A stretch of 64,000 nucleotides of DNA, from contig JAWZYU010000034.1 of NCBI GenBank assembly GCA_038380435.1, positions 6,244,704 through 6,308,703 of the forward strand, given 5' to 3'. Within the stretch, counting starts at the first letter, position 1; each line of letters begins with the position of its first letter. Below the pieces are notes generated by a model. The model was not told the DNA's origin and made no database searches. It saw only the letters and a program-made list of their open reading frames with translations. Both the position numbers and the translations under genes were made by a program. This document shows, piece by piece, positions 11,745-24,040 of this stretch. This DNA comes from Ryuthela nishihirai. Its lineage: Eukaryota > Arthropoda > Arachnida > Araneae > Heptathelidae.

Positions 11745-12035
11745 CGAGTGGTTTGAGGAAAATGAAACACACTTTTATCTCCTTTCCTGGCCTTCCCAAT
11801 CACATAATATATTAATCCAATCAAAAATATATAGGACAATTTGGAATGCACTATTCAAATGCAAGGCCCTCTTCATTTCGAGATGTTAAAGCAATTTTGC
11901 AAGAAGAATGGTTCAAAATCTTTCCTGCTATATTTCGAAAGTATGTGGAAAGCATGCCACATTGAGTGCAGCTTGTCATCTCTGCTCGGGAGGCAAGATA
12001 AAGTATTAGGTAGGTATTCAAAATAATTTGGACAG
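11745..12035 (+). pseudogene. Tc1-like transposase C-terminal fragment
   Basis: One plus-strand frame reads HEWFEENETHFYLLSWPSQS, the region after the second catalytic aspartate in Tc1-type transposases. Another frame (11841-12026) reads the end of the protein, with FESMWKACHIEC in the place of the usual ESMPRR block. Only the C-terminal quarter is left and it is frameshifted. Confidence 0.7.
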
Positions 12036-12079
12036 GCAGTGTAACTGAAACAACAGTCTCCTTTACTTTGCTGCTTCAT

Positions 12080-13164
12080 GATACAGCTAAATGAATGCTA
12101 ATAAATACATAGCATCCAGGCAGTAGCAACTTATGAGTTTTGTCAGTGGGAGTGCATAAGCCAGACTGAAGAATATTGAAGGAATGAAATACTGTCCTCA
12201 ATGTAAAATACTAATCAATTTTAAAGGTCAAATTACTAATTACTTAAAAAAGTTAATTGTAAGGAATCATTGATAATTAAAACACTAGTTTAATTTATTC
12301 ATTTACTAAATCCCTAAAATTTCTAAAACGTTTGGTAACCAAGCATAATGCAGTATATTCTCATTAGAACCAATTTGCATCTCAGCATCATCTCATTAGA
12401 ATCCATAGTATAAAACTTGAAAAAATGAAAATTTCATACTAACTGGTTTCCAACGATTATGCCTTCAAAATACACAACATTCACTTACAGGGCTTTATTA
12501 ATTATTTAAATAGTGTTGAGAAAGTTAAAAACTTCTATCTATTAAATTCATTAAAATTAAAAAAAATGGTTTCTGTTCATATAAGGGGGGCGAAATATGA
12601 TTCATCACTCTTATTAGAATTGAAATCCGAATTTTTTGCAACTGTTTTCAATCATATATAAAAAAATATACATAAAGAAATAAATGAGCAATAAAATTAA
12701 ATAAATAATTGTCAAATGGGAGGGAAATTTTTATTCACTGAATATTCTGGGGGGAGGGGAGGTGAACACTTTGTCTTTTAAAATAGGCTGAAATGATAAT
12801 TTCAATTTATTGAAAATTGATATTACACATAGTATGCTATTTTAAAATCTGTGCTATTCACACCTACAAAGGAAGTTTGAATGTTTCTGGACACAGCATT
12901 CTCTGTCCTAACTTACCATTGATTGCATTACCTCCACATTCCTGTAGAGATTTAAAACTAGTAACACAATGGAGCTGGTGTCTTCGATAAACTACTATTA
13001 CAAAGCAGTATCCAGACTGTTAATGCTTTAAATGACATTTTGTCAGCCTACTGTGAGATAAACTTTAGCATCACAATGACAATAACAAACTATACCCTAC
13101 AAGAAATGTATAGTTATCTGCACTGATATCATAAGTCAATTTATGAATGAACTTTTCAATAAGA
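12080..13164. other. No feature recognised
   Basis: AT-rich stretch. No host exon or repeat could be supported. Confidence 0.4.
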
Positions 13165-13345
13165 ACAATGTTGGTTGTTTTACCTCTGAGCAGCACTTTT
13201 TGCATACAGTGGGCTAAATGGCCAGGTCACAAGGACCCCAAGAGCTCAGAGAAAGTTGGGGGAGGGAACTTATTGGACAGCTGTTAGGAGACAGATGGAA
13301 GTCTTCTGTCAAGACCATCCAGTGTAGTCTTTAAAGGGCACAGGG
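13165..13345 (-). mobile_element. SINE1 3' fragment
   Basis: This matches the SINE1 3' part: GTTGTTTTACCTCTGAGCAG, then GGGCTAAATGGCCAGGTCAC and the segment up to the CATCCAGTGTAGTCTTTAAAG block. The tRNA-derived head is missing. Confidence 0.8.
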
Positions 13346-13991
13346 TATGACAAAAATTACAGTTGAGGTTCACAGTGCAGTAATTAAAATTAAATTGAAG
13401 TCTTGAATTCTCTACAACACTGTTAAATGTTTTTAAGCACTTCATCTAATGTTCTATGCTATCAGGTATCAATAGTTATTAAGAAGAGATTTATGTACCA
13501 TACCGCAGAGGAAGGGTAGTAAACAGGAACTTCAGGGATGTTTTTGAGTGACAAGTTCAATAATCTTCAACATTCTTGCCTGCAAGTGACACCTCAGTAG
13601 AGTTTGAGAAAATGATGAGAGATGCTGATGATTTATTTGCTTTGGTGAAGGAAATAATCAATTATACTTTTGGTAGTATAGAGCATAGCTTCTTAAACTA
13701 TGGGTCGCGACCCCATATGGGGTCACGTAACTGAATGTGGGGGTACAAAAAATTTGAACACACAACGACCAAAAATTAATTCAAAATGAAACGCATAATG
13801 AATCTGAGGTGTTTCTGGCAGCGCGATTACACTGCAGCAACATGCGCACTTTGAACTGCGCATGCCGTCACACCACGCAAAGACGCTGCCAGAAACACCT
13901 CGGCTCGGATTCGAGACTATTGTATTTTATGATTAGCATTGTTTTGTCTGTACATATAAAGTTTTCTGCTCTTATAAAAACATAATAGTTT

Positions 13992-14398
13992 AATTATGGA
14001 AAATAAAGACTTTTAATATTTTCCTACCGTCATTCCTCAGCATCTAAGTATCAAAATAGTATATCTTTGGATTGTATTAGATTATGGATAAGTGGCTAAA
14101 TTTAGACAGAATAGGTAAAAATACCGAAGACAATGCGGCAGAGTCTTCGCTACCAGGTTGTAATACACCTAAATTGACAAGGAAAGAAAATATGTAATTA
14201 CAGAAAATAAAGACTTTTAATATTTTCCTACCATCATTCCTCAGCATCTAAGTATCAAAATAGTATATCTTTGGATTGTATTGGATTATGGATAAGTGGC
14301 TAAATTTAAACAGAAGAGGTAAAAATACTGATGACAATGCGGCAGTCTTCGCTACCAGGTTGTAATACACTTAAACTGACAAGAAAAGAAAATATGCC
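13992..14398 (+). repeat. Tandem duplication of 204 bp at the start of the hAT transposase
   Basis: Two adjacent copies (about 13992-14194 and 14195-14398) share the same sequence with a few substitutions. Each contains the start region ATGGATAAGTGGC (ATG at 14084 and at 14288). The first frame stops at the junction (TATGTAATTA near 14191), so only the second copy leads on into the transposase. Confidence 0.85.
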
Positions 14399-16198
14399 AA
14401 AGCATTTTTGCAATATGGATTTACTTCTAATAATCAAGATTAAGCAAAGAGTTGTGGAAAAAACTCTTTGTTTAATTTGTAATGAAGTTTTGGCTGCAGA
14501 CAGCATGAAACCTGTCAAACTAAAATGACATCTTAATACTAAGCATGCAGCACGCAGCATACTGCAATAAATCAAAGGAATCTTTTGAACGACTTGTAAA
14601 ATCTTCAAATAATGAAAAACAATGTTTTGAGAAATTTGTTGCTGTCAAAGAAAAATATTTACCTGCATCTTACGGAACTTCTTATTTAATTGCAAAAACT
14701 AAAAAGCCCTACGCGATAGGAGAAGATCTTGTTTTATCTGCTGCTATTAAAATGTCAGAAATAGTTCATGGGAAAAAGTATGGGGATTGAATTCGTAAAA
14801 TTCCTTTATTGAATGATACTGTTTCCAAAAGAATTTCTGAAATTAGTAAAGACCAATTCCAGCAGATTATTAACAGGCTTAAGGGCAGCTCAAAGTTTGC
14901 AATTCAGTTAGATGAAACAACTGATATTTCTAACATGACACAGTTGTTACTTTATATGTAAGATATGTTTATAAATGGAGCATACATGAAGAATTATTGT
15001 TTTGTCACCCTTTGGAAGGGCACACAAGAAGGGAAGATATATATCTTAAAATCGATGAATATTTCACAAATAAAGGTTTACAGAGGAAAAATTGCATTGG
15101 AGTCTGTACAGATGATGCTGGAGAAATGATGGGTGAGAATGTTGGATTTGTGGCAAAAGTTAAAGCTGGTGACAACGAACATATCACTTTTACTCATTGC
15201 ATGATCCATCGAGAGGCACTCGTAGCTAAAAAAATTCACCAGAGCTAGATGTTGTGCTTTGCGATACTATCAAAATCATTAACTTCATTAAAAGCCATGC
15301 CCTTAACAGTCGTTTGTTTTCAAACCTTTGCAAAGATATGGACTTCGATTAAAAAAAGCTTATTATTACATGCAGAGGTAAGGTGGCTCTCAAGAGGGCG
15401 AAGTTTAAACAGATTATTGAAATTGAAAGATGAAGTTGTTATATTTTTGACTGAGCAGAAATCCGATTTTGTTAATTTTTTTCATAATGGCTTTCAAACC
15501 TGTGTTATTTGTCGGATATTTTCGAAAAACTCAATGATTTAAACATGTTGCTTCAAGGAAAAAATTGTAACATATTTATGTTAAAAGATAAAATTGAAAG
15601 TTTTACTAAAAAAAGTTAACATATGGAAGAATAAGATGGAAAATGGTTCTTTAGAAATGTTTACAGCTACAGATGATTTTATAATTGAAAATAACCTTCC
15701 CAAAGATTTAATTATAAGAGTTATAATTGATCCTGAAGTACCTGGAGACAGTTTCAGAAATACTTCCCTTCAAATTTTGATTCTAAAAAACTAAGTTATT
15801 TTCATAAACTATACTCAATTGAAATCAAAAACGTCAGTCATCTGCCATTAAAAGTTCAAGAAGAATTTCCCAGTTATCAAGTGACACAGGTTTAAAACTT
15901 GTTTCCTAAAAAAACGTTAAATGAATTTTGGCTTTTGATAAGGACAGAATTTCCAACAATTTCTGAAATGGCTCTGAACATACTTCTCCCATTTTGTACT
16001 AAGTATTTATGCAAAGTGGTGTTCTCAGCATTGATGATTACAAAATCAAAATATCGATCAACTCTGAAAAATGTTGAAGATGCTCTACGTCCTGCAGTGT
16101 CAAATATTCAGCCAAGATTCAATTCTTTATGTAAAAAAAAACCAAGCACATCCATCTCATTAGTATGCCAATTTGCTTTCGTCGTTAATAAATGGTAA
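14288..16198 (+). pseudogene. hAT (ZBED5/SCAND3-like) transposase pseudogene
   Basis: The frame starts at ATG 14288 (MDKWLN). A BED-type zinc finger follows, with CLICNEVLAADSMKPVK and HLNTKH (14470-14545), interrupted by a stop at 14526-14528. Next come KKPYAIGEDLVLSAA (14700-14750), LDETTDIS with the first catalytic aspartate near 14910, CTDDAGEMMGENVGF (15100-15150), and a C-terminal dimerisation region ending with SNIQPRFNSLCKKK. Several frameshifts and stops separate the blocks. A DNA transposase of the hAT superfamily, inactive. Confidence 0.88.
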
Positions 16199-16499
16199 AA
16201 TTATATGTATACCAAAGAATTGTTTTTAAAATTAAATTTCTTTATGATTTATTATCACTAAATGTTCGATTTGATACCTATTTTATATACCTATATACCC
16301 GGGTCATGTAAAAATTTCTTGGGCGAAAAGGGGTCACGAGTGAAAAAGTTTAAGAAGCCCTGGTATAGAGTACTTAAAACTTTTTAGTTTCATGATGTGT
16401 GTTTCGCATCCTTACTTTAGGTACATTATCAGGTGGGAAGTGAGCAGCTTAAGCGCATGCACGAGAAGCAGTTGGTTGTTGAGCACGGAGGAGGGGTGG

Positions 16500-16735
16500 G
16501 GTGCCATAAATTGAACTGTCAGTGGTTCAGCTCTCCAGCACATGGGATCATGGCTTAACATCCTATCCAATGGATGGTGGCCTTTCCAAGCCCATTGTTG
16601 TTCCCTATTGACCATGGGCAGAATGGGGAGTTTTGAAGAGATAAATCCCAATGCTGGACCAGCTGGGACTCGAACCTGAGACCTGCAGATTATGAGCCTT
16701 GTATGCTACCGACAGAGTCACCCCCATTCCTATTA
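16500..16735 (-). mobile_element. SINE1 5' part
   Basis: Reverse-oriented SINE1 head and body. It includes CCAATGGATGGTGGCCTTTC (16569-16588) and, at the right end, the tRNA-like head with GGGACTCGAACCTGAGACC (box B complement) and CTACCGACAGAGTCACCCCC. Confidence 0.82.
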
Positions 16736-16739
16736 GAAC

Positions 16740-18060
16740 AATGTTTGTTTATTAATCTTAAAGAATAACACTATGCCTATTGGTGATATTAATATTTATC
16801 TCTTATGTGATAAATGATACAGTAGAATGTTTTACAGTTTTACCATAATTATTAACCCTTACAGTGGCGGGTTTCTGACACTGTAAGGCCGGACTTTATT
16901 TTAAAAGCATTTTCAGAAAATAAAACAAACAACTTTAGAACCTCATCCTGAAGTAACTAATGAATGGAAATATGTCATGTTATACACCAAAAGGAAGAGC
17001 ATTTAATTGTGCTTAATAAAATGGCAAGAATTCAAAGAAAAAAATGGTAGCTTAAAGTTTTTAAGCATTTTTTTTGGAAACATTGCAAAATTTTACTGTA
17101 TTTTTTCCACTTTATCTTTAGTAAATTTTCAAAATATTTATATAAATTTATAATATTTATTATTCCTGTTTTTTCTATATTATTTTATTATTTAAATATA
17201 AACAGTTCATAATATTTTGATTATTGCTTAAATTTTTCATTTATTTCGTTTTTTCTAAATTAGAATTTATGCACATGATGCGATATGGTAAGAATAGATA
17301 AATACTTCAGCAGAAAGACAAAAATATATCAAATTAATTTTAGCATACTATGTTATCTAATTATTATTGAATTTTAAGTCACTACTGAAGAAGTGTAGAT
17401 TCAGGAAGAATGTGTGTATTACCTCCCAAAAGGAGGATGAGTATATACATTCTCTCTGAATTTTCTTAGCACCTGACACCTATGCTCAAAAAGTTATATG
17501 CAACATTTAGTGTCTGTCACCCTTCATTTAATTTTTTTTTACAAAACGTTTCCATTCAATTTGTGGGAAAAACACAAGACCCTTGTATACCACTAGTAGA
17601 TTAAATAGCACAATGCTAAAAAAATCTATTTACATTTACTAATTAGCAAATACTATTAATAAACTTTTTATCATTAAATGAAATTTATTATAGCTTGATT
17701 TTAAACAGATTATATCTTTTATCTATAAATAAAATTGCAGCCTTTGAGAGGTACATCTGTAGTTATTACAACATAATGAAGTGAGCCAAGGTTCAGCCTT
17801 TAAAATAAATTTTAGGGTAAGGAGCCAGAAGACACCAGCTGCAATTAAGTTTGGATCTTTGTTTCAAAAAGTCTGTTACCAAGTTTAACTTTTTTTTTTC
17901 AACTACATTTTCTTTCTTATATATTCTGAATTTCTTTATTTCCTAAACTTATATTTCAGCAGGTGGTCCTTGACTATACACTTTTCCTAGTAATGGATGG
18001 TGTCTGCCTTAGACAAGTTTTACTGTACTTATTCATATATCTATAAAGAGAAAAGGAGAG
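16740..18060. other. Intronic or 3'-flanking AT-rich sequence, no gene seen
   Basis: Nothing coding recognised. An imperfect hairpin of about 28-bp arms lies at 17398-17462 around CCTCCCAAAAGGAGG. In ITPK1 terms this lies downstream of exon 3. Confidence 0.4.
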
Positions 18061-18067
18061 AAATTAC

Positions 18068-18193
18068 TTGGAAAGCTTGGCAAACAGCTTTGGAATGAAG
18101 GTCACCCTGTTCTGCCTTGACTACAGCATCTGATAGCTTGTGCACTATTGCAGTAAATGGTCCTTGTTTCTCTAAAGGGCATTCCAAATCGAT
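18068..18193 (-). CDS. ITPK1: ITPK1 exon 3 (inositol-tetrakisphosphate 1-kinase)
   Basis: The minus-strand exon is 126 nt (42 codons, phase 0 at both ends). It starts after a CTTATAG acceptor (18194-18200) and ends before a GTAATTT donor (18061-18067). It reads IDLECPLEKQGPF, then VHKLSDAVVKAEQGD, and ends CQAFQ. This matches the N-terminal region of ITPK1, the ATP-grasp kinase that phosphorylates inositol tri- and tetrakisphosphates in the cytosol. The pattern EKQGPFxxIVHKL is the recognisable family block. It joins in frame to microexon 2 at 35734-35758. The following exons, with the ATP-grasp core, were not found in 1-18067. The frame is intact, so this is probably a functional gene. Confidence 0.87.
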
Positions 18194-18771
18194 CTATAAG
18201 CAAAATGAAATGCAATTAGGACATAAAACTATAAGTAAGGCTCAAAACATAACCACAAACATTTTCTTAAACCAAATTATTTACTGGATTGCAATTAAAA
18301 GTGGCACACAGAAACATCACATCTTTATTAATCTCAAAAGAGTTCCAGTTTGAATACTTTTGTGATATAGTAGGCAAATATAAATACAAAATAAATAATA
18401 AAAAATATTGTCCTTTTGGTTGAAATGTGCAATTTGTTCTCACAATTCTCACTTTGCAATATCTTGAAGATATCAAAAACTGCAGTGAAGTAATTTCACA
18501 AAGTGTCAAGCAGAATATACTATGAGGACATAATGTATGATTTACAAAAATTTGTCACTGACAGTTTATTGAAAATTGACAAAAACCTATTGTTTTGGAG
18601 GCTGTAAATGGGTGGGTGTTATTGTGAAGAACACACATCAGAATCCTGTGATGTCTTTCTCCTTAATGCATTCTGAAACAATGGTAGTGCTTGTAAATAT
18701 TAGATAATTAATTGTCGTCAGTTTGAGAAACATCTGCCAATATTGTTCCTTGTTGGCCACAGAAAATTGCC

Positions 18772-18912
18772 GATGTCCTTGAAAGATTATCTAGAGAGTT
18801 GTGGGTTCAATTCCAGCCATGGCAGCAATAATTTTTTTCATATATTTGTAATAATTATTGAAGTCTATTTATACAGGTAATCTGTGTATTTATTATGGAT
18901 GTCCTTGAAAGA
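18772..18912 (+). mobile_element. 5'-truncated SINE (SINE3) with 15-bp target duplication
   Basis: GATGTCCTTGAAAGA occurs at 18772-18786 and 18898-18912 and brackets a 111-bp insert (18787-18897). The insert starts with CTAGAGAGTTGTGGGTTCAA, which contains a tRNA box B (GGTTCAATTCC), followed by an AT-rich tail. It resembles 38470-38560, which has a fuller tRNA-like head. The host sequence at the insertion is the leader of LTR copy B. Confidence 0.78.
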
Positions 18913-19470
18913 ATTTTGCATTTTGAATATCTTGTTGTAATACTCCAAAGATTATTACCTTTTCAAGTTGGACCCTTTGTCTGATCCAAATTTATTCAAA
19001 ATTCCGGATATCTTTGTTGGGCACCAGGCAATTTTAACTTGCCAAATAAAGTTGAAAGAGGGTTCGTTAGGCATTTGTCTAACGTTACTTATCGAGTAAG
19101 AATTCAAAAAGGATTGCCAAGTTTAATTAAAGTTTAAATCTAATTAAAAAATCAATTAACATTGCTCAAGAAAAAAATAGCAAAAATTCAAAAGTTTCTA
19201 AAACAAAGTTTATTTCCAAAAAAATTCAAAAACTCACCAAACTCCTTTAATGAATACAAAAGTCAAGAGTACTAGCAACTCACATCTATCTAAATCTCTA
19301 CTACATCTCTCTCCACTGACAATCATTCTAACTGATTCTTAACTCTATGACTACACTTCTACCTCTCTACTATTTCTGACTCTGTGACCTAACATCACTT
19401 AGTTATAACATGCTGCATACAAATCCGGCACGTGTCTGTTGCATGCCAGAAAACATCTGAATAATCTGAC
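18913..19470 (-). mobile_element. Degenerate LTR and leader of an LTR retrotransposon (copy B)
   Basis: The reverse complement of this stretch aligns with 1657-2300. On the minus strand the LTR would run from about 19470 to 19028. It contains GGAAATAAACT and TTTATTTGGCAAG and is followed by TGGTGCCCAACAAAGATATC, which looks like a primer-binding site. The leader continues with TTTGGATCAGACAAAGGGTC. It has no coding region, so it is a solo LTR with a short piece of leader. The family (Gypsy-like or other) cannot be assigned. Confidence 0.62.
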
Positions 19471-19559
19471 AATCGCACTAGCTATGATAGCTATGATGCA
19501 AGAGAGGTCGTGTCCTACAAGCGCACATTAATGGCTGAAAATTAAATGGTCAGAGTTGC

Positions 19560-19760
19560 ATATGCTGAACTCCTACAGCTTGGAAATGAGAATTGCAATG
19601 CCCCCCCAAAAAAATCCCCAAAATGATAAATATAACATAAATAGAGCAAAACTGGTTAAGGAAAAATAAAAGTAAATGGGTGTATGGGGCATCACATTGT
19701 ATGAGGTTATATGGAGTGCTACCACTCTTTGATTCATTCCTGGAACAGAAAATATCACGA
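19560..19760 (-). repeat. Dispersed repeat shared with 63862-64000
   Basis: The reverse complement of 19560-19715 aligns with the last 139 bases of the window. Common blocks are GTGTGATGCCCCAT / GTGATGCCCCAT, CTTAACCAGTTTTG and GTTATATTTATCATTTTGGG. A minus-strand frame upstream (19779-19573) reads KDENFVIFSVPGMNQRVVAL, which could be a decayed coding piece of an unrecognised element. Confidence 0.6.
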
Positions 19761-20299
19761 AGTTCTCATCTTTAGCCAAGTTTATGAGTGTGTCATTACC
19801 TTTCGCATGTATTGCTCAACAACTCCCAGTGCATTTCCTGCATGACCACATTTACAGGTCATACTCAGATTCTTCAATATCTAACAGTCAACGTTGCTTT
19901 GGTATTTGACAGTCCAGTTCACTGAGAATTATCTGCCAAGAATCTCCATTTCTATGATGGATATCCCCAACTATTATATGGCAATTGCTTTCAACAAAGT
20001 TACCTACAAGGGTTTTGTATTTGTCCACTGTTGCTGTGGATCAGCTCTCACATGTTGTTGGTTGGTTGGTTGTTTTGGATTTAATGGAGCATTAGCATCT
20101 GAGGCTATAATGTGCCAAATGAATGTCCAAATAAAAGATAAAAGTCATAAGACCCACAACCAAATTTTAAAAATAAATTACACACACACATACAAAAAAT
20201 GTAAAACAATAAAAGGAGACATAGTTAACAACAAGAAACAAATGTATAAATATCAAAGAAATATAAAAGTAACCCAGGTGTAAGTGACCTGGCTTAAAA

Positions 20300-23200
20300 A
20301 TTCGAATAAAACTATAGCCGAATAAAATATCCTGTACACGATAAAAATTGAAAAACAGCGTTAAAAGAACAATGATCTGATAACAAATGTCCGAGTGTAA
20401 GGGGTTCAGACGTAAAACATGAAAGTTAATATACATTTTACGTTCAAAGTTTGACATTTGATTAAAATATGTTTAACAGTTAAAACGGTGTCACAAAACT
20501 TGCACTTAGGTATGTTGTCTGCCTGTAGAAGAAAGGAATGAGTAAGAAACGAATGACCTAAGTGGAGCCGAGCAAGTACAACTTCCTCCTTGTGATTCCT
20601 GCGGTAACATGACTGCCATGGTTTGATGATAGGTTTGATCTCACAGAGTTTATTTTTGATCTCACAGCTGTTCTGACCAAGATCTCTGCCACTGTGCCCG
20701 GAGCTTGATAGCAAAACGTTGCCGGAAATCCAGATATGGAACCACCAACAGAGAGCCAGACAGGGGCATGGCTGACCTGGCAGCAGCATTTGCCAAGTTG
20801 TTGCCCCTGATAACTACGTGACCGAGCACCCAACAGAAATGGATGGTGGTTGTGGCTGCCAGACGATGTAGCTGCTGACGGATCTTAGAGAGAACTGGGT
20901 GAGGCTGATGCCTCACTGAGATCAAAGCCTGTAGCGAACTAAGCGAGTTGGTGTAAAGCACACACCGACGATGATGCTTAGCTGCCACGTGGTTCAAGGC
21001 GAGACTGATAGCATGCAACTCTGCAGTGAAGATGGAACACTGCAGTGGGATCTGGTCTGCAATGATTACATCACAGAAGACCATGGCCGATCCCATTGAT
21101 GTGCCGGACTTCGAGCCATCTGTAAAAACATGCAAGAAGTCTGGTGCGCAGCACGATGGCTGGCAAAGAGTTGCCGGTACACACAGTTGGGTGTAAAGGC
21201 CTTCCCCGTCCTGCACAGGGAAAAATCACAGGAAGGGGAAACAGCGAGCCACGGAGGAAGTGGCTCAGCTGTCAACTGTGCGACGTAATCGAGACTGGTG
21301 TTGATGTCTCTTAGTAAGCCTCAGACCCACAAACCAAAAGGACAAATGGCAGTCAGCTGATTAGTGTAAAGCATTTACCACTTTGGACTGAAAACACAGT
21401 CCCAAGTGGGATGGCCAGGCAGGGATCGCAATTTAGATGCATATTGTAGGGACAACTGCTGACAGCGAAGAGATAAAGATGGTTCATTAGTCTCAATATT
21501 GAGACTCTGGATCGATGAGGTGCAGAAGGCTCCCATGCAAACATGGAGGGCCTGGTGATGGAGGAGGTCCAACACCTTCACCACTGAATCCTGGGCGGAG
21601 TCGTACACCTGGGATCTGTAGTCCAGTTTCGATCAGACAAGTGCACGGTACAGGCGGAGCAGAGAACATCAGTCAACTCCCCACGAGAGAGAGGAGAGGA
21701 CCTTGACGATGTTCAATGCCCGCGTGCACTTGGATATGAGATGACGTATGTGTGATGAAAAGGTCAATTTCTGATCGAAGATGAGACCGAGAAACTTAGT
21801 CTCCACCACAACTGGAATGAGGTTTTACCCCTGAGCAGGAGCTCGGGATTCAGGTGAAGATTATGCTTGTGACAAAAGTGCACACAAGCGGTCTCCTGTG
21901 GGGAGAACCGAAACCCATTTGCCGTCGCCCAAACCGAAAGATTGTTCAGGGCAATTTGCAGTTGTCTTTCAATAACCCTTATGCTAGATGAAGAGCAAAA
22001 GACGCTAAAGTCATCAAAATAGAGGGCATTACCTACTGAAGGAGGAAGTTGTCTAGTAATAGAATTAATCTTGACAGCGAAAAGCATAACACTCAGAACG
22101 CAGCCTTGTGGCACCCCCTGTTCTTGGGGGTGCAGACAACAGAGTGTTGCCAACATGGACACAAAAAGAAAGTGCTCATAAGAAGTTGGAGACGAAGATC
22201 AGCATGTGACCACTCAAGATGAAGCTATGGAGGTCACGAAGAATGCTGAATCTACAAGCCGTGTCGTATGCTTTTTCAACGTCGAAGAAAATTGACACCA
22301 GGTGCTCTCTATGTAAAAATGTATTTCTGATAGCCGATTCGAGGCGTATCAGATGGTCAAGAGTTGACCGTTGCCTGTGAAAGCCATACTGAGAGTTGGA
22401 AAGAAGGTTGTGGTGTTCTAAATACCAGATGAGTCTAGCATTTACCATTCTTTCAAACACCTTGCACACGCAGCTCATCAACGCAATGGGACGATAATTC
22501 GAAGGAATCTTGGAATCCTTTCCTGGCTTCGGGAAGGCCAAGATGCCTCACTGAGAGCCTCCTGCCAGGAGGCTCTCAATGAGATGGTGAGAGAGGCAGT
22601 TGCTGGCCTCCTGCCAGGAGTCCGCAAACTGCTCCTCAAGAAAAAATGTGATTGAAAAAATGGAACAGCCGATCTTTACTCAATGGTGAGAGATGTTGGA
22701 GCATGGCATAATGGACATTGTCCGGCCCTATAGCAGATACATGAGGAGTGCAGAGCAGGGCGAAGCTCCTCCGCTGTGAATGGCCTGTTGTAAGGCTCCA
22801 GGCCATTCGAGTGGAAGGACAGCAGAGAGCGTTCCACCCTGCTCAGGGGAGTAAGAAGAAGAGGAAGAGATGGAGGAGAATGACTTTCCCAGAGTGTTGG
22901 CAATTGCTTTGGGATTGCCTGTCCATTGTGCTCCAGGATCGATGAGTGGGACGTGCAGTTCCCACCAATCTTCCGGACTTTATCCCACATAACCTTAGAA
23001 CTGGTCATGTGGGTGATGGAAGACGTGTAGGTGACCAAGATTCCTTCTGGTGCTGAATGAAACGAGCTTTCGCCCTGGCACTTTTGAACTTTTCAAGGTT
23101 GGGGGGACGTCGGATATCTCCGAAACAACCCCCAAGCCTTATTCTGAGCCCTACAAGATGTGGTGCAATTTGGATTCCACCATGGTTTCATAAAGCGAGG

Positions 23201-24039
23201 AAACCATGTCAAAGTTTGAGGAATTGTTGATGCAGCTGCATCTACAATACAGTCCGTTATCCCCACTACTGCCACATTGATGGGCTCCTGGCTGACAGAG
23301 TGGTCGTTGAGCTCAGAGAGCAGCTCAAAACCACTCCAGTCAGCCTGATCAAGCCTCCACCGTGAGATGCGTGAAGGGCTGCATGGCCCCCCCATGGGAG
23401 ATGGTGCACACCACGGGGAAGTGATCACTTCCGTACAGGTTGTCCTCGACCTCCCATGTAGAGAGTGGAAGAATCGAGGAGAGGCAGATGATAAGTGGCA
23501 GTGAATGTGCGAGTTGGGGAGTGAAAGTAAGTACTGACACCGGTGTTCAACAGGGAGAGAGAAGGATCCAGGAGCCACTGCTCCAGGACCCCACCCCTCC
23601 CCTTGGTGTCAGCACTGCCCCATAGTGGACTGTGTCTGTTGAAGTTCCCCATGATGAGGAAGGGGGACGGCAGCTGTGAGACGAGATCATCAAGGTCTTC
23701 CTGGAAGATGATGCTCCCAAGTGGAAGATATACTGAGCAGACAATTAGCGAGAACCCCACGAAGAGGTGAATGGCTATCGCCTCTAAGTTGGTGGTGAGG
23801 GGTACGACCTGGAACGGAGAATGGTTGCTCATGAGGATGGTGACACCCCTGCGAGCTGGACCATCTCCATCACGGTCTGGGCGAAGCAGTTAAATATGCC
23901 GGATCATGGGATCATTGACTGTTGGCAAGTATGTCTCCTGCAGGCACACATAGATGGTCTGGCATGCCCTCAGGAAGGCCTTGATGTCATCAATATTCCT
24001 CTGATATCCACGACAATTCCATTGTAGGAGTGTGGCCAT
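20300..24039 (-). pseudogene. I-type LINE ORF2 (endonuclease, RT, RNase H, zinc knuckle), frameshifted
   Basis: The start ATG is at 24039-24037, one base after the ORF1 stop codon (24043-24041). Blocks in order: endonuclease start LLQWNCRGYQRN, LQETYLPT, MGNFNRHSPLWGS (23660-23620; Asn where the family has a catalytic Asp), and SPTRTFT. RT: KPGKDSKIPSNYRPIAL, QYGFHRQRSTLDHLIRL and FFDVEKAYD (22541-22176), then the YFDDF catalytic box (22162-21764). RNase H: FTDGSKSGTSMGSAMV and ELHAISLALNH (21216-20662). Zinc knuckle: CKFCDTVLTVKHILIKC (20500-20440). At least five frame breaks separate the pieces. Confidence 0.9.
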
Positions 24040-24040
24040 C

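Larger units (their letters stand above)
13684..16362 (+). mobile_element. hAT transposon with ends and 8-bp target duplication
   Basis: The 2679-bp element is flanked by the perfect 8-bp duplication GTATAGAG (13676-13683 and 16363-16370). Inverted ends share GCTTCTTAAACT (CATAGCTTCTTAAACT at the left, CAGGGCTTCTTAAACT on the other strand at the right), and a GGGTCRCGA-type block follows inside. It encodes a broken transposase and carries an internal 204-bp tandem duplication. This end type is known from hAT elements related to ZBED5/SCAND3-like proteins. Confidence 0.92.

Noticed and set aside
12925..12962. Possible minus-strand microexon between TCTCTACAG and GTAAGTT
   Set aside because: It would read ECGGNAIN after ITPK1 exon 3, which does not match the family. 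Splice-like motifs alone are common by chance.
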